From NCBI GenBank assembly GCA_902775355.1, contig CACYLY010000018.1:1-53010 (forward strand): DNA of 53,010 nucleotides. The letters run 5' to 3'. This document shows positions 44,602-53,010 of the stretch, one piece after another; the first letter of the stretch is position 1; each line of letters opens with the position of its first letter. A model generated the notes under the pieces. It made no database searches. It saw only the letters and a program-made list of their open reading frames with translations, and was not told the origin of the DNA. The stretch is from Oscillospiraceae bacterium. Lineage in GTDB: Bacteria; Bacillota; Clostridia; Oscillospirales; Oscillospiraceae. A program made the translations under genes and the position numbers.

Positions 44602-44629
44602 AAAAAGACCTTCCCGGGAAGGTCTTTTT
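44602..44629. terminator. Perfect palindrome acting as terminator
   Basis: Fourteen bases on each side (AAAAAGACCTTCCC / GGGAAGGTCTTTTT) form an uninterrupted palindrome with T tracts for both strands. It probably ends the methyltransferase transcript (minus). Family B repeats fill 44699-44778. Confidence 0.8.
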
Positions 44630-44774
44630 CGTCAATATGCGGGGGCGGCGCGGGACGCGGGCGATTTGGCTATCTCCCCTACAGAAAACGCGCTTCGGCG
44701 CTGTAGGGGCGCATCTCGATGCGCCCGTTTGTCGTGCGCGGGCACAAATCCGCGGGCGACCACAAGGGTCGCCC

Positions 44775-45917
44775 CTACTTTGTCAGCTCCAGCAGGGTCT
44801 GCGTGAAGCCGTAGCGCGCCGCGATCTCCCTGGCCAGGGCCCGGCCCTTGTCGCTGCGCTTTCCGCTGCGGCGGGCCCGGAGCATCAGGTTCTTGGGGGA
44901 ATTGTCCAGATCCACGAACTCGATCACGTCCACCTGGTAGCCCATGTCCTCCAGCACCAGAGTGCGGATCTCGTCGGTGAGCAGGGCGGCCATCCGTTCC
45001 CGGACGATGCCGTGGCGCAGGAACACGTCCAGCTCCCCGCCCTTTTTCATCTGGAGATTGATCTCGTGCTGGCAGCAGGGGACGGAGAAGATATAGTCCG
45101 CGCCCTTCTCGACGGCGTAGCGCAGGGCGTAGTCCGTGGCCGTGTCGCAGGCGTGGAGGGTCACCACCATGTCCACCCGCTGATCGTAAAGCACGTCCCG
45201 GCTCACGTCGGCCCGGACGAAGCGCAGGCCCTCGTAGCCGTACTTCTCCGCCACGGCGTTGCAGTGCTCCACCACGTCCGCCTTCAGGTCGTAGCCGATG
45301 ATCTTCACCTTCCGGCCCTGCTTCACAGCGAAATACCAGTAGAGGATGAAGGTCAGATAGCTCTTGCCGCAGCCGAAGTCCAGGACGGTGAGCTCCTCCC
45401 GGCCGTCCTCCCGGAAGGCCTGGTCGATGAGCTCCAGGAAGCGGTTGATCTGCCGGTACTTGTCGTACTTGGCCCGGACGATCCGGAAGTCCCGGGTGAA
45501 GACGCCCAGGTCCACCAGGGCGGGCACCGCCTCCCCCTCGGGGATCAGATACTGCTTCTGCCGGTCGTTGCCCTCGGCAGCGGCGGGCCGGGGCACCGCG
45601 GCGGCGCCGCCGTGACGCTTGTAGCCGCCTTTGGCGTTGAGACTGTACTGGGCGCTCTCCGTCTCCGTCACCAGCAGGGCCTGGCGGTAGCGCCCGTCCA
45701 GCTCGCCCTCGAAGCGGCGCAGCAGGCTCTCCCCGTCCAGATTCTCCTGAAAGGCCTTGTTGTCCCGGAAGCGCTCGAGCTGATACATCCGCCCGCCCCG
45801 GAGGAACACCGGCCGGACCGTGACCTTGGGATCGGCGGTCTTGTCGATGGGCTGGCTCAGCACCAGCTTCGTCAGCCTGTCCAGCCCGGCGGCCAGGTCC
45901 TGGGTCAGTCTGCTCAT
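44775..45917 (-). CDS. Class I SAM-dependent methyltransferase (Methyltransf_32 type)
   Basis: This 380-residue protein has an N-terminal domain (about 1-160) and a SAM-binding fold with VLDFGCGKSYLTF (motif I), IGYDLKADVVEHC (motif II), VTLHACDTATDYAL and VPCCQHEI. These match the family of uncharacterised methyltransferases that act probably on RNA or protein. The substrate is unknown. The start overlaps the stop of rsmI by four bases (45914-45917, ATGA), so the two are coupled and could both act on ribosome components; that is inference. Confidence 0.82.
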   Translation of the reverse strand: MSRLTQDLAAGLDRLTKLVLSQPIDKTADPKVTVRPVFLRGGRMYQLERFRDNKAFQENLDGESLLRRFEGELDGRYRQALLVTETESAQYSLNAKGGYKRHGGAAAVPRPAAAEGNDRQKQYLIPEGEAVPALVDLGVFTRDFRIVRAKYDKYRQINRFLELIDQAFREDGREELTVLDFGCGKSYLTFILYWYFAVKQGRKVKIIGYDLKADVVEHCNAVAEKYGYEGLRFVRADVSRDVLYDQRVDMVVTLHACDTATDYALRYAVEKGADYIFSVPCCQHEINLQMKKGGELDVFLRHGIVRERMAALLTDEIRTLVLEDMGYQVDVIEFVDLDNSPKNLMLRARRSGKRSDKGRALAREIAARYGFTQTLLELTK

Positions 45918-46855
45918 TCTTCCCCTCCGAAAAGCTTTTTCAAGCGCAGGGCGGCGGCCTTCAGCTCGTTCTTGCTGTAGGAATTGTTCTCATCCGAGAG
46001 CACGGCGGCCACGGCCTCCCTGGGGCCGAGACCCTTCACCATGGCGTCCACCAGCAGGGCCTCGGGGGAGACGGCGTGCTCCACCTTGTTGAACACGTAA
46101 TCCTTGCCCACCTCCAGCACCACGGCGTACTCGCCCTTTTCGTAGTTGCCCTTGGCCAGCAGCTGTTCCTTCACCTCGGCCGGCGTGCCGCGGAAGCTCA
46201 TTTCATGGAGCTTGGTCATGTCGTTGCAGAGGCACAGGCGCAGGTCCGCCTGCTCCTCGATGAAAAAGTCCACCAGCTCCATGATCCGCTTGGGGCTCTC
46301 GTAGAGGGCGAAGGTCCGGGTGTCGCCCCGGCGCAGCTTCTCCAGCAGCCTCCGGCGCTCCGCCCGCTCCCGGGGGAAAAAGCCGAAGAAGGTGAAGGAG
46401 CTGAGATCAAAGCCGGAGATGGACAGGGCGTTCACCGCCGCGCAGCAGCCCGGCACGCCCACCACCCGGATCCCCGCCTCCACGGCGGCCTTGATGAGCT
46501 CGTTGCCCGGGTCGGAGATGCAGGGGGTGCCCGCGTCGGTGATGACGGCGATGCTCTTGCCCTCCTGCAGCTGGGAGATGAAGTGCTTCGCCTTGCCATA
46601 TTCGTTGAATTTGTGGTTGGACACCAGCTTGTTGCGCACGCCGAGCTTCCCCAGCAGCACCATGGAGCGACGGGTATCCTCGGCGGCGATGAGATCCGCC
46701 TCCTCCAGGATCTGTTTCCCCCGGGGGCTCATGTCCCGGGAGTTGCCGATGGGGGTGGCCACGATGTAGAGCGTGCCGCTGCCGCGGATCTGCTCCGCGC
46801 CCTCCTCCGGCTCCGGCGTCAGTTCCTCCGGCGTCAGTTCCATGTTTTCGTCCAT
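45914..46855 (-). CDS. rsmI: 16S rRNA (cytidine-1402-2'-O)-methyltransferase
   Basis: This 313-residue enzyme has the tetrapyrrole-methylase-like fold of RsmI: LYIVATPIGN, AEDTRRSMVLL, VITDAGTPCISDPG (SAM-binding), VPGCCAAVNALSISG, FFGFFPRE and LYESPKRI. It methylates C1402 near the P site. A short acidic N-terminal extension (EELTPEPEEGAEQ) is present. ATG 46855 follows CAGGAGA. Its promoter is TTTACA (complement of 46937-46942), an 18-base spacer and TATACT (complement of 46913-46918). A longer reading upstream crosses this promoter and is not used. Confidence 0.95.
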   Translation of the reverse strand: MDENMELTPEELTPEPEEGAEQIRGSGTLYIVATPIGNSRDMSPRGKQILEEADLIAAEDTRRSMVLLGKLGVRNKLVSNHKFNEYGKAKHFISQLQEGKSIAVITDAGTPCISDPGNELIKAAVEAGIRVVGVPGCCAAVNALSISGFDLSSFTFFGFFPRERAERRRLLEKLRRGDTRTFALYESPKRIMELVDFFIEEQADLRLCLCNDMTKLHEMSFRGTPAEVKEQLLAKGNYEKGEYAVVLEVGKDYVFNKVEHAVSPEALLVDAMVKGLGPREAVAAVLSDENNSYSKNELKAAALRLKKLFGGEE

Positions 46856-46952
46856 AGCGATTCTCCTGTGTCGGTGTTGATGAAATGAAAAGCAACAGGT
46901 TTTCGTGTCAGCAGTATACCCCATCCGGCGCTCTTTTGTAAAGGCAAAGTAA

Positions 46953-46975
46953 ACGGAGGGGCCGCGCCCCTCCGT
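46953..46975. terminator. Hairpin after the zinc-ribbon gene
   Basis: ACGGAGGGGC (46953-46962) and GCCCCTCCGT (46966-46975) form a 10-bp stem with loop CGC just downstream of the minus-strand zinc-ribbon gene. On the minus strand only mixed A/T-rich sequence follows (TTTACTTTGCC), so termination may be partial. Confidence 0.5.
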
Positions 46976-46984
46976 AAGTGTCAC

Positions 46985-47224
46985 TTATTCCGCCTCGTCG
47001 TCCAGCCAGTCTGCAAGCCGGTCCTCCGGCAATTTCAGGTTTCTGGAGAGGAAGGCCACCATTTCGTTGAAGTTCAGCGACTTCAGGTGTTCATAGTTGG
47101 TTTTCTTCTTGACTGTGGGGCCGATGTTGCGCCCCTCGATGTAGCCGCAGTTGTAGCACATCATGAGAGGGATCTTCCGATGGGAATCCAGTTCCATTTC
47201 GCTTCCGCACTGGGGGCATTTCAT
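46985..47224 (-). CDS. Small zinc-ribbon protein
   Basis: The 79-residue product has an N-terminal zinc ribbon (C3-x2-C6 and C23-x2-C26) and a helical C-terminus (NYEHLKSLNFNEMVAFLSRNLKLPEDRLADWLDDEAE). Function is unknown. CAGGAGG precedes the ATG by 8 bases. It lies upstream of rsmI on the same strand, with a hairpin and the rsmI promoter in between, so it is probably its own unit. Confidence 0.75.
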   Translation of the reverse strand: MKCPQCGSEMELDSHRKIPLMMCYNCGYIEGRNIGPTVKKKTNYEHLKSLNFNEMVAFLSRNLKLPEDRLADWLDDEAE

Positions 47225-47239
47225 AGCAGGCGCCTCCTG

Positions 47240-47836
47240 TCGTTTCTTTGTAGTTCTGCGGCGGGGGCCGCAGCTTGCTTTCGCGCTTCTATGTTACCGC
47301 AGCGCCGGGAAATATGCAAGAGGAAAAAGAAAAGGAAACGCCGATTCGCCCCGGGGCGGGGCGACGCCGGGCTTTTTCTGCCGCCGGCAGCGCGAAGCCG
47401 CAATTCCCCCGGAGGGGGAGGCAAGAGCGCGGGCGACCGCAAGGGTCGCCCCTACGGGCGCGGGACACGGACGCGGGCGCGGGCCGGCGGGCCGCCGAGG
47501 GCGTCGGCCCCTACGGCGCTGGACGGGCGTCGGCGCGTTCCAACCTCCCCTGTGCAAGGGAAGGTGTCGCCCGGCGTCTCACACAAGCCGGGTGACGGAG
47601 GGGTTGTGCCGTATTCGGGGGCAAAGGTCGCCCCTACGGGCGCGGGACGCGGTTGCGGGACGGGCGTCGGCGCGTATTCGGCGGGCGCTTCGTGAAGCGC
47701 CCCTACGGTGTGGACGAGGCGTGGGCGGGCGGGCGGCGGGGGGCGGGCGACCGAAGGTCGCCCCTACGGGCGGGGGACGAACGTTTTGCGCAATTCCGCA
47801 TTCCGAATTCTGCATTCGGATAGATCCGCTGCCGCT
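47240..47836. repeat. Large palindromic repeat cluster (families A and B)
   Basis: This gene-free stretch has a forward family A copy (47544-47607, with stem 2 GTCGCCCGGC/GCCGGGTGAC) and several family B units: GGGCGACCGCAAGGGTCGCCCCTAC (about 47427-47451), GGGCGCTTCGTGAAGCGCCCCTAC (about 47683-47706) and GGGCGACCGAAGGTCGCCCCTAC (about 47745-47767). Short open frames across it show no recognisable product. Confidence 0.7.
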
Positions 47837-47839
47837 GCC

Positions 47840-47870
47840 AAAAACAAATGCCGGCTTGCGCCGGCATTTG
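47840..47870 (-). terminator. Terminator of hpf
   Basis: CAAATGCCGGC (47845-47855), loop TTGC, GCCGGCATTTG (47860-47870): a perfect 11-bp stem. On the minus strand five T residues follow (complement of 47840-47844). Confidence 0.9.
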
Positions 47871-47896
47871 CTTGCTATCCTATTCGGTTTCGCCGA

Positions 47897-48442
47897 TCAC
47901 TCGCCGTCGTCGCAAATGAGGCCGTAGCCGCCCTGCTTCCGCTTGTAGACCACCGCGATGGCGTCCTCCGCATCCATATTGCGGAACACGAAGAACTCGT
48001 GGTCCAGCAGGTTCATCTGCAGGATGGCCTCCTCGGGGGACATGGGCTTGATGGAGAAGCGCTTGCTGCGCACGATCTTGAATTCTTCATCCGCCTCATC
48101 CTCCTGAGGCACAAAGGCAGGCACGGCGTCACGCTCCTGCAGGGCGCCCTCCCGGAGCCGCTTCTCCAGGCGGGTTTTGTTCCGGCGGATCTGCCGCTCG
48201 ATGGCGGCCACGCCGGAATCGACGGAAGCGTACATGTCATTGGTAAGTTCGCTTGCCCGGTAGTACAGGCCGTTGTTGTGGATGGTGATCTCAGCCAGGA
48301 AGCGGCCGCGCTCGATGCTGTAGGTCACAAAGGCCTCCGCTTCGGTTTTGAAAAACTTGTCCAGCTTGCTGATCTTCCGGACCGAATAGGCCCGCAGATC
48401 CTCCGAGGACTCCATCCGTTTCTCGGTGAAAGTGAACTTCAT
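47897..48442 (-). CDS. hpf: Ribosome hibernation promoting factor, long form
   Basis: This 181-residue protein has the N-terminal HPF/YfiA domain (MKFTFTEKRM through about residue 100, with KISKLDKFF and EITIHNNGLYYRASE) and the C-terminal dimerisation domain (about 125-181: IVRSKRFSIKPMSPEEAILQM, HEFFVFRN). The long form alone dimerises 70S ribosomes into 100S particles in stationary phase. ATG 48442 follows AAAGGAG at the usual distance; the ATG 18 bases earlier includes that site. An extended -10 (TATACT, complement of 48502-48507) with a GGAGGGG/CCCCTCC hairpin (48475-48493) in the leader is the likely promoter region. Confidence 0.95.
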   Translation of the reverse strand: MKFTFTEKRMESSEDLRAYSVRKISKLDKFFKTEAEAFVTYSIERGRFLAEITIHNNGLYYRASELTNDMYASVDSGVAAIERQIRRNKTRLEKRLREGALQERDAVPAFVPQEDEADEEFKIVRSKRFSIKPMSPEEAILQMNLLDHEFFVFRNMDAEDAIAVVYKRKQGGYGLICDDGE

Positions 48443-48576
48443 GGTGCCAACTCCTTTCAATGATAGCTGTGGCCGGAGGGGCCGTTCCCCTCCTTGTGTT
48501 CAGTATAACACATCTCCGCCCGGAAAGGAAGAGCTTTTTGTGAATCGTGCCGAATCGCCGGCGCGGGAGACGGGGC

Positions 48577-50208
48577 TCAGCGCAGGACCACGCTGGTCTG
48601 CCCGTCGATCCGCAGGGTCGTGCCCTCCAGGCTGGCCTCGCCCGCGCCGATAAAGGCGAAGAGCTCGCCATAGTCCAGCTTCAGCGCCGACAGGTCCACG
48701 GTGGCGCTGCTCTGGGAGGGATTGTGCAGCACCAGGACGCTGCTGCCCTTCCAGGTGGATACGAAGCCGCCCACTTTGCTGTCCGGCACGGAGACGGCCT
48801 TGTATTCGCCCCGGGCGATCTCGGGATTGGCCTGGCGGATCAGGATCAGGCGCTTATAGTAGTTGTAGAGACTGTCGCTCTGGCTCAACTGCTTGGCGAC
48901 GCTGATCTCATCCTTCTGGGCATAGCTGCTGCCCTGGGGATCCTTCACCGTGTCCCCGTCGCCCCAACACATGGCCAGGCGGCGGTTGGCGTCGGTATTG
49001 GAGCCGCCCCGGGAGCCCTTCATGCCGATCTCCTCCCCGTAATAGATGAAGGGGGAGCCGGGACCCAGGATGTAGAGATTTGCGGCCATCTGCATCCGCC
49101 CGCCGGAGGGAGGCAGGAAGCCGGCGGCCCGGTCCATGTCGTGGTTGGATACAAAGGGAACGATCATGGCGTCGGACCGGATGGCCGTGGCCTTTTTCAG
49201 GAAGCTCTCCACATAGTTGGCGTAGCGCCCGGCGTTGCCGGCGTTGGCCGTGTCGGCGATGAGGCCGCTGGACAGGGGAACGGTGAAGTTGAAGCAGTTC
49301 ATGGAGCTGTAGTACTGCTCCAGGACGCCGTCTCCATCCCAGACCTCAGCCACGATATAGATCTCCGGATCGATCTTCTTCAGCTCGGCCACGTACCAGT
49401 CCCAGAATTCGGCGCTCCTGGCGTTGTCCCCGAAGTAGACGTACTTGGCCGCGTCAAAGCGGAAGCCGTCCACCCCCAGGTCCAGGTAGTACTTGGCTAC
49501 ATCCAGCACCGCCTGGCGCACGGCTTCGTTGTCGAAATTCAGCTCCGGCATGGCGCCGTCAAAGTTGCATTCGTAGAAGTCCTTGCTGCCGGAGATGGGA
49601 TCGAAGCGCCGCCCGGCCACGGTCTCGTCGGGGCCGTGCCAGCTGTAAAAATCATAATAGGGATCGTCGGGATTCTCCTGCCGGTGGGCCACCACAAAGG
49701 AGCCGAACCAGGCGTTGAGATTGCCGGTGTGGTTGATGGGCAGGTCCAGGATCAGCTTCACGTTGCGGCTCTCGCACAGGTCCGCCAGCTCCTTCAGATC
49801 CTCCATGGTGCCGAAGCTGGGATCCACGGCGTAGTAGTCCGTGATGTCATACTTGTGATACGAGGGGGACTTGAAGATCGGGGTGAGCCAGATGCCCTCC
49901 ACCCCAAGGCTCTTGCCGGAGGCGGGGTCCCCGTCGTTGAGATAGTCGAAGCGGTTGATGACGCCCCGCAGGTCGCCGATCCCGTCCCCGTCGGAGTCGG
50001 AGAAGGAGCCGACGAAGATCTCGTAAAAGACCCGGGCGTTGTCCTCCGTGGGAGCGCAGCGGCTCAGATCCACGTCCGTGACCGCTACCTCGCCGTCTGT
50101 TTCCGCGGCGGAGCCGTCGTCGCCGGCGGGGGCTGAGGTCCCGCCGCCGCAGGCTGCCAGAAGCAGCATCAGTGCCAGAAGCAGGCAGATCCAGGATTGT
50201 TTTTTCAT
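48577..50208 (-). CDS. Lipoprotein alpha-amylase-family hydrolase (GH13)
   Basis: The 543-residue enzyme has a lipoprotein signal (Cys20 in LLLAACG), an acidic linker, then a GH13 TIM barrel: GVEGIWLTPIF, LDLPINHTG, nucleophile Asp in GVDGFRFDAAKY, acid/base Glu in IVAEVWD, and transition-state Asp in VSNHDMDR. A calcium-like loop FSDSDGDGIGDL lies near residue 70. A short C-terminal beta domain follows. It should hydrolyse alpha-glucans (starch or pullulan fragments) at the cell surface; product pattern is not resolved. Promoter at 50269-50297, divergent to the next gene. AGGTGCCC-type spacing upstream of the start is ordinary. Confidence 0.93.
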   Translation of the reverse strand: MKKQSWICLLLALMLLLAACGGGTSAPAGDDGSAAETDGEVAVTDVDLSRCAPTEDNARVFYEIFVGSFSDSDGDGIGDLRGVINRFDYLNDGDPASGKSLGVEGIWLTPIFKSPSYHKYDITDYYAVDPSFGTMEDLKELADLCESRNVKLILDLPINHTGNLNAWFGSFVVAHRQENPDDPYYDFYSWHGPDETVAGRRFDPISGSKDFYECNFDGAMPELNFDNEAVRQAVLDVAKYYLDLGVDGFRFDAAKYVYFGDNARSAEFWDWYVAELKKIDPEIYIVAEVWDGDGVLEQYYSSMNCFNFTVPLSSGLIADTANAGNAGRYANYVESFLKKATAIRSDAMIVPFVSNHDMDRAAGFLPPSGGRMQMAANLYILGPGSPFIYYGEEIGMKGSRGGSNTDANRRLAMCWGDGDTVKDPQGSSYAQKDEISVAKQLSQSDSLYNYYKRLILIRQANPEIARGEYKAVSVPDSKVGGFVSTWKGSSVLVLHNPSQSSATVDLSALKLDYGELFAFIGAGEASLEGTTLRIDGQTSVVLR

Positions 50209-50268
50209 AAGGGCACCTCCTAAGGCTTGGGCAGAGCCGGAGGGGAGCGGCGCTGCTCTTTATCTATA

Positions 50269-50328
50269 AAAATAGCGAAGGAGGGCAGCCTTGTCAAGGT
50301 TGACAGGGGAAAAAACTGCCGATATAAT
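50269..50328. promoter_or_regulatory. Back-to-back divergent promoters for the GH13 and BspA-like lipoproteins
   Basis: Plus: TTGACA (50300-50305), 17 bases, TATAAT (50323-50328), a full consensus. Minus: TTGACA (complement of 50292-50297), 17 bases, TATTTT (complement of 50269-50274). The two -35 boxes form one palindrome, TGTCAA-GG-TTGACA (50292-50305), two bases apart, so the polymerases or a single regulator would compete for the site. Confidence 0.8.
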
Positions 50329-50401
50329 ACAAAATAAGGGAGACTGTATGAACATGAGGCCGGAGGCTTTGCCGCCCCGGAACAAAACAGGAGGTATGAC
50401 T

Positions 50402-52825
50402 ATGAAAAGATGGATCCCGTTGCTGCTGGCCCTGCTGATGGTGCTGCAGCTGGCCGCCTGCGGCGGCTCCGGGCTGCCCGCGCCCCATGTGGGGGGAGGG
50501 GAGGAACCTGCCCCCGACGGCGGAGGAGCCGGAACGGAGACCCCGGCCGGGGAGCCGGAGGAACCCAAGTTCCAGACCTATGTGTACGAAGAGGGGGGCG
50601 TGACCATCGGCGTGCCCTTCTCCCTGCCGGCGGAGCCGGAGAAGACCGACAAGGGCGTCGTCTTTACGGACCCCGAGGGCGCGTGGACCGTGTGCTTTGA
50701 GCCTCTCAGCGTGGCGGACGCCCCCCATCGGGTGAACAACACCACCGTGGAGGTCCAGCGCTTCCTGGACTTCGGCTACTATCAGGACGTGAAGATCGAG
50801 GATATCGACCTGGCCGGCTATGCCGCCAAGCGGCTCAGCTTCTCCCGGAACCCGGACTGGGTGGAGGCCTCCATGGGCTACACCGCCTCGGCCTTCACCG
50901 AGCCCCACTGCATCCTGCTGGTGGACTATCAGAACGTGGTCATCGCCAACTACGGCGGCATGATGATCGACGTGTCCGCCCCCAAAAAGAGCACGGGCTC
51001 CATTCAGCCCATCCTGGACGATCCGGACGTGCAGATCCTGCTGAACAATCTGCAGTTCGCCGCCCCCTCCACGGAAATGACCGCTTCCATCCCCGGCATC
51101 ACCGTGAACTTCCCCATCCGCTGGAGCGTGGGCGACGACGGCAAGAGCACCCTCTGGGCCAACGTGAAGGGCGAGCAGAGCGGCAGCATCTTCATCGGCA
51201 GCACCATTTACGCCGATCCGGCGGAGGCCGCGGGAACCGTCAGCGACAACGCCCGCACGCTGGACATCGGCGGCAGGAGCTGGTACGGCGGCGTCGCCCA
51301 CGTGCAGATGAGCAGCAGCGACTACTACATGCTGCAGCTCTTTACCGCCTTTACCCAGTATCACGCCCTGCAGGTGAAGCTGACCCTCACCGGCGCGGAC
51401 GAGGCGGCCCTCTGGGCCTACGCCGAGGGTGCGGAATTCCGCGGCATCCTGGAATCCCTGGAGCTGGACCCCGACGCCTTCCAGGACCCGGAGAAGGACC
51501 GGATGGACGCCAGCGGCTTTGAGTGCAACAACATCGGCGAGATCAGCGCCTACACTGGCTCGGAGAGCGACATCACCATCCCCGCGGTGATCGGGCAGAA
51601 CGAGATCGTGGGCGTCAATACCGATGTGTTCAAGGGCAATACCAGCCTCCGCTCCGTGACGCTCCAGGAGGGCATCCGCTACATCGACTACGGCGCCTTC
51701 CGGGATTGCCCGAACCTGGAGACCGTGGTGCTGCCCAATTCCCTGACCCATGTGGACAGCTATGCCTTCTCCGGCTGCAGCTCCCTGCGGGAGGTCCGCT
51801 TCGGCGAGGGCCTGGTCAGCATTGACACCTATGCCTTTGAAAACTGCAGCGCCCTGGGCGACGTGAACCTGCCCGTCAGCCTTGTCCAGGTCCGCGACAA
51901 CGCCTTCAACGGGGCCGGCAGCGGCCAGGGCAGCTTCTCCGCTCCCGCGGAGGGGGTCGTCTACGGCAGGAACGCCCTGGCCCGGACCCGTTTCGACACG
52001 GTGGAGTTCGGCCCCAACGCCGACCTTTCCGCCGACTGGATCCTGGGCGACGCCTATGTGAACCGGGTCGTAATCGGCAGCGGCTGCAAAGCCCTGGGCG
52101 CGGCCTTCATGACCTCTCCCATCTATAACGACGCCGAGGGCATGTGGCATTACACCGCGGACCCGGTGACGGTGGAGCTCAACGGCGTGGAGAAGATCGG
52201 CGAGCGGGCCTTTGTCGGCCGCGAGGGCCTGAAGGCCATCGACCTCACCGGCGTCCGGGAGATGGGCAAGAAGGCCTTCGAAAGCACGGGCCTGGTGAAC
52301 ATCACCGTGCCCGGCAGCCTGAAGGAGGTCCCCGAAGAGGCCTTCAACTGCTGCAAGGACGTCATGACCATCACCCTGGAGGAGGGCGTGGAGCGGGTCG
52401 GCCCCTATGCCTTCCAGCAGTGCGGCCGCCGCTATCCGGACAAGTGGAGCCTGCGCTACTTCACCGAGGAGGAGGCCAAGGAGTACGGCGACCGGATCGT
52501 GCCCAACGGCTCGCCGGACTTCGACATCGCGGTGACCATTTACCTGCCCTCCACCCTGCAGTCCGCGGACACCTGGTCCTTCTCCTGCATGTTCATCAAC
52601 GGCCTGTACATGCTCTGGTGCACGGAGCCGGACATGCTGCCCGCCTTCCACAAGGAGGCCTTCTGCGCCTGCAGGCACATCCACCAGTTCTACTTTACCC
52701 AGGAGACCATCGAGCAGTACGGCGACGAGCTGGACAGCCGCCTCAACATGCTGGAGGACGTGGGCGAGCCCGCCTGGTATTACGAGGGCTACGAGCCCTA
52801 CTGGGCGGAGGAAAAGATCAACTGA
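50402..52825 (+). CDS. BspA-like LRR lipoprotein
   Basis: This 807-residue protein has a lipoprotein signal (Cys20 in LQLAACG), a Gly/Glu/Pro linker, an N-terminal beta-rich domain of unknown type (about 60-370) and BspA-type LRRs (about 380-800: ITIPAVIGQNEIVGVNTDVF, YIDYGAFRDCPNLETVVLP, FEGLKAIDLTG-like segments). It should sit on the cell surface and bind polysaccharide or protein. ATG 50402 lies 7 bases after AGGAGG; ATG 50396 is too close to that site and longer readings upstream run into the promoter. Shares its control region with the GH13 gene. Confidence 0.88.
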   Translation: MKRWIPLLLALLMVLQLAACGGSGLPAPHVGGGEEPAPDGGGAGTETPAGEPEEPKFQTYVYEEGGVTIGVPFSLPAEPEKTDKGVVFTDPEGAWTVCFEPLSVADAPHRVNNTTVEVQRFLDFGYYQDVKIEDIDLAGYAAKRLSFSRNPDWVEASMGYTASAFTEPHCILLVDYQNVVIANYGGMMIDVSAPKKSTGSIQPILDDPDVQILLNNLQFAAPSTEMTASIPGITVNFPIRWSVGDDGKSTLWANVKGEQSGSIFIGSTIYADPAEAAGTVSDNARTLDIGGRSWYGGVAHVQMSSSDYYMLQLFTAFTQYHALQVKLTLTGADEAALWAYAEGAEFRGILESLELDPDAFQDPEKDRMDASGFECNNIGEISAYTGSESDITIPAVIGQNEIVGVNTDVFKGNTSLRSVTLQEGIRYIDYGAFRDCPNLETVVLPNSLTHVDSYAFSGCSSLREVRFGEGLVSIDTYAFENCSALGDVNLPVSLVQVRDNAFNGAGSGQGSFSAPAEGVVYGRNALARTRFDTVEFGPNADLSADWILGDAYVNRVVIGSGCKALGAAFMTSPIYNDAEGMWHYTADPVTVELNGVEKIGERAFVGREGLKAIDLTGVREMGKKAFESTGLVNITVPGSLKEVPEEAFNCCKDVMTITLEEGVERVGPYAFQQCGRRYPDKWSLRYFTEEEAKEYGDRIVPNGSPDFDIAVTIYLPSTLQSADTWSFSCMFINGLYMLWCTEPDMLPAFHKEAFCACRHIHQFYFTQETIEQYGDELDSRLNMLEDVGEPAWYYEGYEPYWAEEKIN

Positions 52826-52847
52826 GAAAAACCGAAAAACGGCAAAT

Positions 52848-52886
52848 GGCCGGGCAGCTCCGCGGATCTGCCCGGCCGGTTTTTTC
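52848..52886 (+). terminator. Terminator after the BspA-like lipoprotein
   Basis: GGCCGGGCAG (52848-52857) pairs with CTGCCCGGCC (52868-52877), followed by six T residues. Confidence 0.92.
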
Positions 52887-52894
52887 GGAGGGGA

Positions 52895-53010
52895 ACGGGA
52901 CGGGGCGTCGGCGCGGATTGGCGGACGGTTCCCCGTAGCGCCGACCATTGGTCGGCGAACCCCGCGCAGGACGACGCCGGGCAATGCCCGGCGCTACGGG
53001 ATGCGGGCGA
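52895..53010. repeat. Palindromic repeats at the window end
   Basis: GTAGCGCCGACC-att-GGTCGGCG (about 52935-52958) and GCCGGGC-aat-GCCCGGCGCTACGGG (about 52976-53000) belong to the family B type that begins or ends with CGTAG/CTACG. No gene is visible; the element may run on outside the window. Confidence 0.6.

Noticed and set aside
47240-47836. Palindromic repeat cluster considered as CRISPR or integron array
   Set aside because: Repeats differ in length and spacing, belong to two palindromic families, and no cas or integrase genes are in the window.

Overview
The window is GC-rich bacterial chromosome, most likely from a gut-associated Clostridia of the Oscillospirales type. The support is: Firmicutes order in the spc/alpha ribosomal cluster, zinc-type S14, zinc-type adenylate kinase, C-minus S4, many family-5 peptide-binding lipoproteins, BspA-like leucine-rich repeat (LRR) proteins (one with a dockerin), and abundant palindromic intergenic repeats. 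The genus is not resolved. No tRNA, rRNA, CRISPR array or intact transposase was seen.

Region 1 (1-9750) is the spc-alpha cluster: rplE (partial)-rpsZ-[repeats]-rpsH-rplF-rplR-rpsE-rpmD-rplO-secY-adk-map-infA-rpmJ-[promoter and structured leader]-rpsM-rpsK-rpsD-rpoA-rplQ, closed by a strong terminator. It is interrupted after rpsZ by about 480 bp of MITE-like and palindromic repeats.

Region 2 (9751-22721) is peptide uptake: two peptide-binding lipoproteins, each with its own strong promoter, then oppB-oppC-oppD-oppF. OppB has a large extracytoplasmic insert, OppD a charged insert inside the ATPase domain, and OppF a C-terminal membrane tail. A terminator and a membrane-anchored, degenerate ApbE-like protein follow.

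Region 3 (22722-33480) starts with a repeat-rich gap and a nested palindrome, then GH2 and GH36 glycosidases, a LytR-CpsA-Psr protein, a six-helix membrane protein and an LRR membrane protein, packed as one probable operon. A lipoprotein serpin follows.

Region 4 (33762-41160) holds a DUF362 gene (minus); a metal-efflux operon (ArsR-type sensor, separate HMA domain, P1B ATPase); a minus-strand pair of a YARHG protein and a beta-lactamase-fold serine hydrolase lacking the omega-loop Glu; then a Nif11-like small protein and an alpha/beta hydrolase.

Region 5 (41160-53010) holds a probable IS200/IS605-derived remnant, a very large secreted LRR-dockerin protein, a methyltransferase, rsmI, a zinc-ribbon protein, hpf, and a divergent pair (GH13 lipoprotein and BspA-like lipoprotein) whose -35 boxes lie back to back.

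Two palindromic repeat families punctuate the intergenic space. Family A has two hairpins, one conserved in sequence and one that keeps pairing while its sequence changes; one copy sits in frame inside the LRR-dockerin gene. Taken together the accessory genes suggest a peptide- and glycan-using gut bacterium with a large surface-protein repertoire.
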